Part shown: in pieces, positions 16,701 through 25,746 of the stretch
Numbering within the stretch: the first letter of the stretch is position 1
Layout of the letters: every line of letters starts with the position of its first letter
Source of the DNA: an uncultured Candidatus Melainabacteria bacterium
GTDB taxonomy: Bacteria; Cyanobacteriota; Vampirovibrionia; Gastranaerophilales; Gastranaerophilaceae
Length of the DNA stretch: 64,000 bases
Assembly (NCBI GenBank): GCA_937898445.1
Contig: CALEJY010000250.1
Span: 1 to 64,000 of the forward strand
Reading direction: 5' to 3'
Program-made: the position numbers and the translations under genes
The notes under the pieces: generated by a model
Databases searched by the model: none
Told to the model about the DNA's origin: nothing
Seen by the model: only the letters and a program-made list of their open reading frames with translations

Positions 16701-17286
16701 ACTCTGCTCCATATATAATAACTTCCTGATCTGTTTCAGTAGTGATATTATAACTAAATTTGACTGATTTATTTCTTGGAATCTTTAATGTTTGCATACC
16801 TGTTCCATCTGCTTCGTCTCTCCATTTTACAGATAGATACATAGGACTATAAGTAGATATATTCATTGATACTATACCTTTTTTGTTACAACGAACAGTA
16901 ACAAAGTTAGAAGTAGAAGGTTCATATCCGAATAATGTATCACAATATAATAATCTTTCTTTTAGCCATCTTTTTATTTGGAAATATCTGTTGCCATGAC
17001 AAGCATATAAATATTTTGCTCCGAATCTTAAATATTTATATTCTGTTGATTTGTTGTAGTATCTTACTGGTATCTTATCTATTTGATTATCATAGAAATA
17101 TTTATACATATTATCAAGTGTAAATACTCCATTTCTCATATTTATATATTCTTGTTTTAATTCATTAGCAAAATAAAGTCTTATTTTACTCCATAATTTA
17201 GAGTTAGATGTATTAAATACTCCACCTTCAACTTCTATGTCAACATCGAAAGTTAAAGCACCTGTATTGTCTAATCCCAAAAGTGT
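13732..17286 (-). CDS. 3' exon of CotH-kinase/leucine-rich-repeat virion protein
   Basis: This exon encodes 1,184 residues that continue the gene whose 5' exon is at 18522-21176. It begins TLLGLDNTGALTFDVD, completing the CotH signature DLD-x-x-LG split by the intron. After about 130 residues it becomes a long irregular leucine-rich-repeat (BspA-like) solenoid with cysteine-containing turns, for example LKYLDIRGTKMTGV, CPNLTSVTIGGANLP and CTSLTELHLEEI, continuing to about residue 1,050. It ends ATLERLSEAQIADAVAKGW. LRR solenoids in virions usually bind surface polymers or proteins. No independent start is expected: the GTG at 17289 is inside the intron end and has no ribosome site. The spliced protein would have about 2,069 residues. 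Confidence 0.8.
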   Translation of the reverse strand, partial: TLLGLDNTGALTFDVDIEVEGGVFNTSNSKLWSKIRLYFANELKQEYINMRNGVFTLDNMYKYFYDNQIDKIPVRYYNKSTEYKYLRFGAKYLYACHGNRYFQIKRWLKERLLYCDTLFGYEPSTSNFVTVRCNKKGIVSMNISTYSPMYLSVKWRDEADGTGMQTLKIPRNKSVKFSYNITTETDQEVIIYGAEYIKSLGDLSTCNPTHLLLSNATRINEVICRNSSKLVNAEINGCDYLQKIDFNGCANLGSLTSYQVMELATCQNLKYLDIRGTKMTGVNFNNNGGNLEEIYLPKTITSLYLRNQYALRIVGLTSVSWYSPYHTEALSGASDITAFTLINCPLVERLTARSDISMNGWNNSTFYDFNGNARSADTLGDYEDATKFRKMALFGLGLCNATSIHIENSMLSTKYMSFRLNYRLEELTLKYLPNLQELTIGETQTGHQWNSTNDMCGSFDFNNINITECPNIKTFRIHQYDNRQDKWFNSDADTIDLTKFENLETFTCNVTTQDLSTIILPSTLKTIWIKPMCGFSTTNYPNNCLKSKCTLKNIYFKDDHPDGYEGIDFGNRELTELCLSGLPQSTGTIKGVNTKNVYVSPSFNNMNIKERGSESYPEVKVQGKIDLSSFDWTEAYWWFTNVDFTNDDLEITMPNDWDYLIDNRLTRVRGIFYDCTNPDFTWEFAGRFFKLLQDRDDLGRTYKYATLQEQSSYEEQAVTIENNYNIADYNYGDTPFVGSNLKYIKECNFKGNAIAYGTFRNSNLVKVGTITCSGTNVWWSSESLFQNSRNLEEVECVNMTGANSTTNWFASCPKLKRVGTINVNAKNINQMYAYCPQLTELALPTLTSLERMSGFVRGCTSLTELHLEEITESTPLQYMDWAFRDCPNLTSVTIGGANLPATVITMEGTYYGDKSLTNVIPLPTDFNDKCNMRSCCYGCSSLTDDNIYKTLPYNVNNMDYIYYGCHGLINPSIVVNSDRTSSQYCFEGCANMKSIRAEFNGTYSYGFYSFCNNCGELTDAYIKFPYSLYFNDDAQTCSENRNIFAYCRKLVNVELDMTRLESKADFGGMFRQDKYIESIKGIDLSNLHRDDRNSNYNEWYLTYDTSFEFMKDWVFATDEEGNTKKLTSSYKMYNLELTPTATIESLMNGLGTVQAETLTLGKATLERLSEAQIADAVAKGWTLA

Positions 17287-18521
17287 CACTCTGTTACTTT
17301 CACCTTTCGGTTACCGACCATATCTCTATGGCGGAAGAGGTTCTTCTTTAATCAGTCTGGTTACTGATGACCCCTTCTCTCTAGTTTCGTTTTTAGATTA
17401 TAGCTAGAGTTCAGACTGTTACATCGTTTTATTATTTAAAACGTCTTTTCGTTCAGTCGTTGTTGGTGATTCTGTGATAATATTAATTGTTTCTTTTAAT
17501 ATATTTTTTATATTATTTTTTTCAGTATAAGGTATTCTTAATAAGTATATTCCGTTTTCTATGCAATACTTATCTTTAATACGGTCTCGTAATTGGGTTT
17601 GTTTTAATTGTTCTATTGAAAAATCCATTCCTCTTCCCGTATAATCAGTTGGCATAAAATGTCCTTCTCCATCATATTCTATCGCTAAATTTAAATCGGG
17701 GACATATATATCGAATCGGATATGACTGATTAATTCATTTTTTAAATTAATATGTTTTTCTTTAACAGAATCATATCCTAAATATAGTAATTCATTTTGA
17801 ATTATTGAAGGATATTTAGATATTAAACATCCACAAGAAAACGTGTGTCCGCTTCTTAAAGAATTACTTAAAACAACAGTTATATTTCCACAATCGCATT
17901 TGCACTTACAAATTGTTTTGCCATATTTATTTTTACCTATTTCTTCAATAACTGTTAATTTTCCGTATTTTTCTCCTACAATACTTTTTATACTCATTTT
18001 TTCACTTGCTTTTTTCTTTCTTATACATCCACAATTTTTAGATAAACCTCTTTTTAAATTTTGGTATTTAACTTTTTTAATTGTTCCGCAATCGCATTTG
18101 CAAATAGCTACTAATGGCTCATTTGCTAAATGTTCTTCGAATCCTAAAATTGTCCACATATTATATTTTTTACCGATTTCAGCTTTTTTGTCAATTTTAT
18201 CTCCTGAACATATTAAACATTTATCCCTATTTTTTAAATTATAGTATCTTACTGTAAATTCATGCCCGTTCGAACATCTTACTAATAATTTTGTTTTTGT
18301 ATTTTTATATTCTTCTTCTTTAGTTAAAAGAGTATATCCCATTTTTTTTACTTGTTCTTTTATATTTTTATAAGTTATTTTTTTACCCATTTTATCACCT
18401 CTTTTCTATTATATCCATTTAAATATTGTTGTTAACCTTATTATCACAAAATCTTCCAAGGCGTTGCCTATCTCTAGGTTTTCGCCGCATATTAGAAAAG
18501 ATTTTACTTGGACTACTCTTA
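17287..18521 (-). ncRNA. Group I intron 1 (in the CotH/LRR gene), 1,235 nt
   Basis: The 5' exon ends CTTGGAT at 18522. CUUGGAU pairs with GUCCAAG a few nucleotides into the intron, giving a 7-bp P1 with the expected terminal U-G. P7 is visible as CGACTG (17459-17454) with CAGTCT (17418-17413). The intron ends ...GAGTG at 17287, and removal joins Asp to Thr in frame (YDLD/TLLGLD). The intron carries a homing-endonuclease ORF whose 3' end runs into the P7 strand. Boundaries fit group I rules (U before, G at the end). Confidence 0.85.
17419..18390 (-). CDS. Homing endonuclease of intron 1 (EDxHD/Vsr-like nuclease with zinc-finger repeats)
   Basis: This 323-residue intron-encoded protein is predicted to cut intronless copies of the host gene. 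Residues 1-60 hold a CSNGHEF...C..C treble-clef-like unit. Two further units at about 85-120 and 160-190 have the form CKCDCG...L..G...CGC, which resemble DNA-binding zinc ribbons in phage homing enzymes. The C-terminal nuclease domain (about 200-310) carries FDIYVPDLNLAIEYDGEGHF, the E-D-x-H pattern of the EDxHD family, and ends with LRIPYTEKNN. It has a clear AGAGGTGAT ribosome site. Its last codons overlap the intron's P7 core, so coding and ribozyme sequence are shared there. The other three endonucleases here share the C-terminal fold but not the CDCG units. Confidence 0.75.
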   Translation of the reverse strand: MGKKITYKNIKEQVKKMGYTLLTKEEEYKNTKTKLLVRCSNGHEFTVRYYNLKNRDKCLICSGDKIDKKAEIGKKYNMWTILGFEEHLANEPLVAICKCDCGTIKKVKYQNLKRGLSKNCGCIRKKKASEKMSIKSIVGEKYGKLTVIEEIGKNKYGKTICKCKCDCGNITVVLSNSLRSGHTFSCGCLISKYPSIIQNELLYLGYDSVKEKHINLKNELISHIRFDIYVPDLNLAIEYDGEGHFMPTDYTGRGMDFSIEQLKQTQLRDRIKDKYCIENGIYLLRIPYTEKNNIKNILKETINIITESPTTTERKDVLNNKTM

Positions 18522-21176
18522 ATCCAAGTCGTACACCTGAATGTACCATTTTACACCATCAAATGTAACTAATTTCATATTTTTTCCAAGCGAATCGACA
18601 CCACCGAATACTTGGACAAATAAATAATATCTAAATACCGATTGTCTATCAAAATAAACATCAAATTGACTTTTAAATAAATCCTCATCAGCGCCACTTA
18701 CAAAATCAACTAATGTTTTTAATTCTGCAAAGTTATCATTACCATTTTGTCTACTTGGAGGATATAAACATTCAAAGTCAGAAGCATAATAATTTTGTTC
18801 TGTTTTACCACTCTTAGAAGTCCAAGAGTTAAAAGCACCTGCTGTTTCATCTGTATTGGCAGATACTTCATAAGCTAAACATTTATCAAATAAATTATAT
18901 CCATAAGAACGATAACTATATCTATCTAAGTTAAAATCATATAATCCGACAAATTCATCATTTATATATAAAAGTATAGGGAAACCTTCTATGGCTTGTC
19001 TAACTTTATTATTCTTTAATTGAGCAGGATTCTTTTCCACATATAGATTGTCATTAACGAACATAGCGGACCCTGTATTCATAGCATTAGAAGATTCCAT
19101 TTGATTACATTTTAAACAGAATAAATTTTCTAAAATACCATTTTTAAAAGGAGTATAAAATACTTGGTTACCATCACTATCTCCTAATTCTATATTGTAA
19201 TTCTTATTAGCATATTGAATAGAAGAAGTCCCTTGCCAATACATATTACATCTAGGATATTCAAAAGATGCTCCATATAGATCAGCATTAGGTGAAACAT
19301 ATTTTATTCTGACTTCTTTTTTATTTGTTAAAGTCATATTACTTATATCCCCATAAACATACATACAAGGCATATAAGCATCGTTATAATTTTTATTATA
19401 TTCTTCTTCTTGTTGTTCTATAGGCATATCTGCTATTCTATTTTGCAAAATTTCTTCATCTGATAATTCTCTTTCGTACATCATTATTCTTTTTATTTTA
19501 CATGAACCAAAATTACTTGTTCCTTTTTCGCTATTCAAATATATTTTTTCTGCGTGCTTTATTTGTTCGTAAATTATTTGACTACCAGAAGATGAATCCG
19601 ATAATTGGAATGGGTCACAGCATACTCCATTAACAAGTATCTTCCCAAATTTAGAAACCCTATCAATCATAAAGGTAATTTGTATATCTTCTCCTTGTCC
19701 TATATCTAATTCTGTCTTATGTGATACAGTAGATAAATTAGCTTTATACGGATTAATATATAATCCCGGATAAGGAGCAGAAAGACTCGTACAGTCTATA
19801 ACTCTAGCTAAAGGATTTCCTATATCTTCTACACTAAATACCATATCTAAAGTAAATCCTCTTGTAACATTTTCACTAAAAGGTGTCATATCAATTTCTA
19901 CATATGTATTACCATTTAATACTAATTCTCCGTCTATCCAACCATTAGTACCGTAGTTTGAATTATATAATTTTCCTATATATCCGTTTATATCATCTAC
20001 CCAATAACCTCTATCAACATCTGAATTAGTTTTATTTTTAGCGCTAAAAGAAGCAATCAATCCTGCGCTAACATATTCCATAGCTTGATAACTAGAAGCA
20101 ACCAATTCAAAAGTTAAATCTAATGTAGCAGTTTTACTTTTATCGGAATTATAAGCTTCTATTCTTATAGTATGCGTTCCTAATTCATAATCAGGAGTAA
20201 AAGTCCAATAATAGTTTCCGGGTTGTTGAGATAATGTTTTAATAGGTTTCTCAAAATCATCTACATACATATTAACTGTATAATAATCTGTATTAGCTAT
20301 AGACACCCTATAGTTAATGTTTATAGGTTGACCTTTTTCATATTGTTTACTTGTATCAAAATTTGAAGTTATAAATAATTGGTCAGTAGCAACAACTATA
20401 ACGTTAAATATCTGTGGAGCAGTAGAATAAATATCCGCAGTTGCATATATCTCGACTCTGTGAACTCCTACCGTTAAACCTTTAATCTCATAAGAGTTAT
20501 ATCCTTTACTAGATTTAATTGTGTATTCTGTTCCATCAATAGTAATAATAGTATTTATATCAGTTTGTAAATCACATTCGATATTATAAGTTAAAAGTAT
20601 TCTATCTTTAAGAGTGTAGTCTATGTCTGTATTCATTGTTACAGTTAACTTAATACCACCACAAACAATATCCCATGTTAATTGGTTAGACATAAGACCT
20701 CCTCTATCTCTTACATAGATAGAAAGTCTCTTTTTACCACTACCCAAAGCAGGTATTTTAATGGTATTATTACCTTGAGAAATTGTTTGTATAGATGTTT
20801 CTACATTATTAATTAAAACATATAACGTACCTTCTCCTAAGTTTGGAGATGTATAATAAATAGGAATTGTAAAGTCCTTATCTCCATCAATAGAAGTTTC
20901 ATTCCAATCAGTAGTAAGAGTAGGCATAGTACCTCCTCCCCCACCTCCACTTGGATGGTTTTTAATATGGTCAGTAAGAGTAGAATTGACCGCATCTATA
21001 ATGTCTCTATTAACCTCTATTTGCCCCTTAGCATCGCCTAATTCTCTTAAAGCACCTTCTACGTTATCAGATTCAAAATTGCCCTCTAAATCTAAAAGAG
21101 CCACCTCTAATGCATCAGAGGTAGCTCTTCTTTCATATTTCTTCGTTTCTTTATTATATTTTCTTATTGTAGGCAT
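18522..21176 (-). CDS. 5' exon of CotH-kinase/leucine-rich-repeat virion protein (Ig, LamG-like and CotH domains)
   Basis: This exon encodes 885 residues. The N-terminus (1-75) looks like a baseplate attachment region, followed by a glycine hinge (about 77-83). Residues 85-360 form three Ig-like beta domains. About 365-600 is a LamG/concanavalin-like domain containing RGYWVDDINGYIGKLYNS and ending in an ELSDEEI helix. About 620-885 is a CotH-kinase-like domain: FVGLYDFNLDRYSYRSYG, then VFGGVDSLGKNMKLVTFDG and the final VKWYIQVYDLD, which aligns with the CotH Mg/ATP motif completed by the 3' exon. CotH enzymes are atypical kinases best known from spore coats; a virion copy might modify or merely bind host surface proteins. 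Key Asp residues are present on both sides of the splice point, but activity is untested. Confidence 0.75.
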
Positions 21177-21187
21177 TTAATCACCTC

Positions 21188-21724
21188 TTATTTATTTCTG
21201 TCTGAATAATTAACAGTAAGTGTATCGAATAAAACTCTTTCATTTTTTGTAGAATCAAAATCATTTACTGTAATTTTTCCTTCTAAATCTTTAGTAAGTA
21301 CATCTTTAACATAATACATATTAAATGTAACTTTATCATATCCGAAGTCTGCCATTATATATGTTGGTTGTACTGGTAGAGTACCAGTATAAGCATACCA
21401 CCAAGGTTGTCCGTTACCATTATCATGTATCGAACTTGAGTTTTCAGATTTTAATAAGTTTTGGCCGCTAGGTAAATTAATTGCTTTTTCTTTACCACTT
21501 TGTTTATAACCTGTTGCTTGGCACATTATATAATATGTTCCGTTAGCTTTATTAGCCGTTCTTGTTATGCTTTCATCTACTATTTTTAATTGAGTAGAAC
21601 CAGTAGAAACAACATCTACATAATTATTATATGGAGCAAGTGTGAATTTTCTAGTAGAAGCATCATATGTAGCGCCTTTATATCCTGTATATAATGGTAT
21701 ACTTCTACTGTATGTATGGTTGTG
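21188..21724 (-). CDS. 3' exon of lamin-tail/metallophosphoesterase virion protein
   Basis: This exon encodes 178 residues starting HNHTYSRSIPLYTGY. H-x-H-x-Y-x-R-S is the end of the GHxH metal-binding motif whose Gly is the last residue of the 5' exon. The remainder is a beta-rich C-terminal extension (YVDVVSTGSTQLKIVDESI, then KITVNDFDSTKNERV), as seen at the end of purple-acid-phosphatase-like enzymes. The ATG at 21727 has no ribosome site and lies at the intron's end, so I read this as an exon rather than a separate gene. The stop is followed by a GAGGTGAT site for the downstream CotH gene. Confidence 0.75.
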   Translation of the reverse strand, partial: HNHTYSRSIPLYTGYKGATYDASTRKFTLAPYNNYVDVVSTGSTQLKIVDESITRTANKANGTYYIMCQATGYKQSGKEKAINLPSGQNLLKSENSSSIHDNGNGQPWWYAYTGTLPVQPTYIMADFGYDKVTFNMYYVKDVLTKDLEGKITVNDFDSTKNERVLFDTLTVNYSDRNK

Positions 21725-23231
21725 CATTATATTATTTTTATGAACGTTACTTCATAAACCGAGAATTTCTCTCGCCCTAACTTTCATTAGGATATTAGAC
21801 TATTTCTTCACCCTATATAATAGAGGCAAACCTTATCCGACATACTTTGTCGTACTCTCTTGCGAGATAGTCTTTGAAGTTTATTCTTATTATTTTATTT
21901 TAAGCTCATCTTTTAATATTTTTTCAATATCATTGAATTCTAAATAAGAGATTCTTATTATTTTAATATTGTTGTCTATACAGAACTTGGTTTTAACTGT
22001 GTCTCTTATTTTTCTATCTATAAATGTTTCGTAACCTCCAAAATGCTTTATTATTTTATAATGTTGTATTCCATCATATTCAATACAACAATTATAGTTA
22101 GGCAAATAAAAATCAAAAGGTAAACATTTATAAAATTTACAATTATTAAATTTATATTGAGGAATATACTTAATATTATATTTTTTTAATATTTCTCTTA
22201 TATTTTTTTCTCCTTTGCTTTCATTGCAAATAGGGCATCCGCTATTATTGTTAATCACATTATCGTAGGTAGCGTTAAATATATGTCCCTTTTCACATTG
22301 TAAAACAATTTTTTCTTGATTATTTTTGTATTTAGATAATAAATGAAATCCTTTTTTTTGAAGATTTGTAATTACATCTTTTGCATCGTTAGTCATATTC
22401 TCAATCATACATTGTTTGCATCCACTTCCTTTTATAAAACTATCTAAACGAATCTCGTGATAGTGACCATTAGGGCATTGTAACTTTAATTTGGTTTTTT
22501 TATTTTTATATGGTTCTAACAACTTATATCCTCTTTTTTCTACTAAAGATTGTATATATTCTTGAGAATGTTTTTTATTAGAATATTTTGATTTTGATGC
22601 TGATTTATTTGTATTGATGTATCTTCTTTCAAAAGTGTATAATGTTACTTGTTCGATATTTCCTTTTTCGTTTTTAAATTTAATTATATCTCGCATATTT
22701 AAATTTTTCTTTTCATTTAAAAGTATCAAGTTATTATTTTTACAAATATTTTTAATTTGAGAATATGTATATTTATATTGTTTATTTAAGGAACAAATCG
22801 AACATCTTTGTCCTTTCTTAAAATTATTAAAAGACATTTCAAAAATATGTCCTTCCGGGCATTTGATTTTCATTTTTTTATGTATATTAATATATTTATT
22901 ATCTAATAATATGTAGCCATGAGAATTTATATATTCTTTTACGTTATTATAATTTAATTTTTTTCCTATTTTACTCACCTCGTAAAATTATTTGAGCTTA
23001 AATAAATAAATTTAGAATCTTACCTGCATGAACATCCATTTTGATATAATTTATTTATTATCATTATATCCAAGTACTTAGGATTTAACCATATACTTAT
23101 CCTTACGTTTTTTCTACTTTCGTACCTTCATAACCTCTTTTCAGGGTTATTGTGGTGTAAGGCTTTAGGAATTACCTGCAATTAAATTTGTAATTTTTGA
23201 AACCGATTACTCGATAACTAGGGCAACATTA
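21725..23231 (-). ncRNA. Group I intron 2 (in the metallophosphoesterase gene), about 1,507 nt
   Basis: P1 is GGGU pairing with GCCC around AAUGUU just inside the 5' boundary. P7 is AGACTA (21873-21868) with TAGTCT (21802-21797). P9 hairpins follow: CCTAA/TTAGG, CGAGA/TCTCG and TTTATGAA/TTCATAAA. The last base should be the G at 21725. An in-frame Gly-His join needs cleavage after GGG (23232), but the canonical U-G rule puts it one base later (after T, 23231), which would shift the frame. The exact 5' site is therefore unresolved by 1 nt. The intron carries a large endonuclease ORF. Confidence 0.75.
21890..22978 (-). CDS. Homing endonuclease of intron 2 (EDxHD-type with PNGH/CxxC repeats)
   Basis: This 362-residue intron-encoded nuclease has treble-clef-like units of the form C-x-x-GH...F..G..C..C, beginning near residues 34, 168 and 232; one more unit is degenerate (about 70-120, lacking cysteines). 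They probably wrap along the target DNA. The C-terminal nuclease domain (about 265-360) has LPFDFYLPNYNCCIEYDGIQ followed by HY and FGG, matching the EDxHD active-site pattern, then IKIIRISYLEF. It is closely related in sequence to the endonucleases at 46758 and 52862, sharing NYNCCIEYDG/Q and the FGG stretch, so these introns are paralogous. The translation start at 22978 follows an ACGAGGTGAG ribosome site. Confidence 0.78.
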   Translation of the reverse strand: MSKIGKKLNYNNVKEYINSHGYILLDNKYINIHKKMKIKCPEGHIFEMSFNNFKKGQRCSICSLNKQYKYTYSQIKNICKNNNLILLNEKKNLNMRDIIKFKNEKGNIEQVTLYTFERRYINTNKSASKSKYSNKKHSQEYIQSLVEKRGYKLLEPYKNKKTKLKLQCPNGHYHEIRLDSFIKGSGCKQCMIENMTNDAKDVITNLQKKGFHLLSKYKNNQEKIVLQCEKGHIFNATYDNVINNNSGCPICNESKGEKNIREILKKYNIKYIPQYKFNNCKFYKCLPFDFYLPNYNCCIEYDGIQHYKIIKHFGGYETFIDRKIRDTVKTKFCIDNNIKIIRISYLEFNDIEKILKDELKIK

Positions 23232-25145
23232 CCCGCATAATACAAAATCTACCTTATGTTTTTCTATATAAGGAATCCATTGTTGTAGTCTCTTAGTTCT
23301 AACTATTGTAAAAGGACTTAAGTGACAAGTAACAACTGTCCATCTAGGCTTAGTCGCTCTTGCTTCCACCTTAGTTAGATCAGCATCTAAAAATTCTATT
23401 TGTTTTCTTAAAAATTCATCAGTTTCTACTCCTGCATACATATATTCGGTATTAGAATTTATTACTACAAAATGCACAAATCCAACATCAAAACTATAGC
23501 TAGAAACCATTGGGACTTCTTTATCCCCAACTACATGAGGTTCATAAGCATTTAATAATGGTTGATTTTCGAAAGTACCATAATATTCAAATGCTGTACC
23601 AAATTTTTTGTCTATTAAATCGTTATTTCCACAATTAAGAATATGTGGCATATTTTTTAAATTACCTTCATGATATTTATAATAATATCTCCATTCTTGT
23701 GGTCTATTCGCATTTTGTGAAATATCGCCTGTATTTAAATGACAATCAAAATTAGGAGTACCATTTGAATATTCATAATGTTCTATAGCATCACAAGCTG
23801 TTTTTACTGCTTTATATTCATATTCTGTAAATCCTTGTTCGTCAGTAGTCCATAACATTTTTAAACTATTAGATTGACCATATTCTTTTACTTCAAATGT
23901 TTCTATATCTGTAAGCATACCTTCTACACCTACTTGATATTCATAAGTTCCATAAGTTAAATTATGAATCATAACTCTATGAATATTTACTACTTGGTTA
24001 TATAAATTCACGATATCTTTTTCAGTTTTCTTTTTAATCCATTTTGATTCTCCTTGTTTTCTATATTTAATGATTCCGTCATAATCTGTTACTGGAGTTT
24101 CAAAAGTAAAAGTTCTTGAAGTATTGCCATCTTCACCGTAACACATATTAACCATTGAAGGACTATATTTATTAAACTGGATTGTTTCTGCACTTGAATT
24201 CCAATATCCATCTGCTAAACTTCTTGGTCTAAATTTTTCAACTTCACAAGTTTGATAATTTATAATACTTGCATCGTCTCTATTATTTTTACCATTATTA
24301 AAATTCATTCTTCTTAAAGAACAATATCTACTCATTCCCATATTATAATATCCGCCTTCATATACTGCGATAGTATGAGAATCTTCTGTTCCTCCACCTG
24401 CAAGCATATCAACCCATCTTTGGTTAGTAGATGTTATTGCTCCTAATTCATTTTTTATATATTTAACTGGTGTTGCTTCGGGTTCTGTTTCTCCCACGCA
24501 TAAATACATTGTAAATCCATTTTCAGAGAAAGATATATTCCATTCTTGGTCGTATTCTTTTATTTTACATCTTACTATATCACTATTTATATTATAAAGA
24601 GCATTTCCTCTAACTAAAAAAGAATGTCCGGCAGGAACTATACCTTTTAAAGCTAAAGAACTCCAACTTCCACCATTAGGTTTATACCAAAGATATAGAC
24701 CATTCAAATTTATATCAACGGTATTGCAATTATATAATTCAACAAAGTTATGACTTACTGCTGTTTCTTTTGTAGTTAATGAACCACCTCCATATATTTG
24801 TTGAATAACTAAACCACTATTATTTGTAGAATCTATTTTATTACTTGGAATTATTTTTAAAGGAGACTCTAAATTTTGTCCTTCTGTATAAGGAGTGCTA
24901 GTATAAGCTTCTAAAGGGAAAATGTGAATTTTACCACTTTCATCTAATGTTAATCTAAATTCTTTTTTGCCGTCAGAAGACAATAAATTTAAATATTGGT
25001 TAGAAGTATCTCCTAATAATGCTTTCTTTAAAGTTTCTATACTAGCTATTTTATTTTCAAATCCACTATCTAAATTTGTCCCTAATAATATATAGTCTGT
25101 ATCATTAATAACTATGGTTTTACTAAGTTCATTATATTTAGTCAT
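23232..25145 (-). CDS. 5' exon of lamin-tail/metallophosphoesterase virion protein
   Basis: This exon encodes 638 residues. Residues 1-100 resemble a fibre/baseplate N-terminus. A lamin-tail-like beta domain spans about 105-245 (HNFVELYNCNTVDINLNGLY, then PAGHSFLVRG). An Fn3-like domain follows (about 310-405), and from about 410 a purple-acid-phosphatase-like metallophosphoesterase. Metal-ligand motifs in order are LWTTDEQ, LNTGDISQN (GD), CGNND (GN-x-D), VTCHLSPF (His) and the closing LCG, completed by HNH in the 3' exon. Such enzymes hydrolyse phosphomonoesters or diesters. In a tail protein this could act on teichoic acid or phospho-decorated polysaccharide, which is inference. It sits between a BppU-type cluster and the CotH protein, consistent with a baseplate-associated enzyme of about 816 residues after splicing. 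Confidence 0.78.
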
Positions 25146-25155
25146 CTTATCACCT

Positions 25156-25731
25156 CTAATTTATTTCTAAAAAAGTATTATCTGCTAATTGTAAATTCGT
25201 TCCGTCTGCTAATCCTAAATAGTTTTTACCTAAAACACTTCCAGTTGATATCTCTAAGAATGTTCCGTCTGCTAATTGTAAATTCGTTCCGTCTGCTAAT
25301 TGTAGATAATCTCCACTTATAGGAGTAATTATTCCTGATCCAACTTTCTTTTCTAAAGCTAAAACTCTTTCTTGCAGGCTTTTAATTGTTTCTAAAAGCT
25401 CTTTTATTATTCCTTCATGAGCAGATTGATTTCCTAAAGTATCTATTGTTCCTATATCAACCCAATAAACATCTTTATTGCTTGGAGCAGTTGCACTTTC
25501 TATAAAAACTTCCGAAACACTACCTTGTGCTATTGCTTCCCATACAGGTTCATCTTCTATATTTTCACAAGCATTATAATACTTCGTTTTTTCTTTAAAA
25601 CAATAAACTTCAAATCCGGGAGGATATAAGATATTATTTTTATTTTCTATAAGGTCCGCATAGCTATCACATATCTGTCTTGAGTCTAAGTATAATCTTG
25701 AGGACAAATCGAAATTACTACCAATAATCAT
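25156..25731 (-). CDS. Baseplate-associated protein with C-terminal LADGT repeats
   Basis: This 191-residue protein has an N-terminal half of mixed strands (IIGSNFDLSSRLYLDSRQ, then YPPGFEVYCFKEKTKYYN). A short coiled coil at about 105-130 (EGIIKELLETIKSLQERVLAL) probably trimerises the protein. The C-terminal 50 residues are a repeat tip: LQLADGT, LQLADGT, GLADGT and LQLADNT separated by FLEIS/FLEIN. The pattern resembles a short beta-helical fibre tip. It lies downstream of the two BppU-like genes and 11 bp before the metallophosphoesterase gene. I do not recognise a named family; a small tail-tip fibre is the best guess. Confidence 0.6.
   Translation of the reverse strand: MIIGSNFDLSSRLYLDSRQICDSYADLIENKNNILYPPGFEVYCFKEKTKYYNACENIEDEPVWEAIAQGSVSEVFIESATAPSNKDVYWVDIGTIDTLGNQSAHEGIIKELLETIKSLQERVLALEKKVGSGIITPISGDYLQLADGTNLQLADGTFLEISTGSVLGKNYLGLADGTNLQLADNTFLEIN
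25159..25315 (-). repeat. Tandem LADGT-coding repeats at the end of the 191-residue protein
   Basis: The DNA repeats ctgctaattgtaaattcg and close variants about every 33-48 bp, encoding successive (L/G)LADGT/NTxLxI units. Two larger copies (about 25159-25215 and 25240-25315) are near identical, suggesting recent duplication inside the gene. Confidence 0.7.
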
Positions 25732-25746
25732 TTATATCTCTCCTCT

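Noticed and set aside
4671..21176. Diversity-generating retroelement feeding the fibre genes
   Set aside because: No reverse transcriptase gene and no template/variable repeat pair found in the window; variation appears modular.
13732..21727. The CotH-half/LRR-half and phosphoesterase halves as four separate genes
   Set aside because: The downstream frames lack ribosome sites, begin in mid-domain and join at group I intron boundaries, so they are exons.
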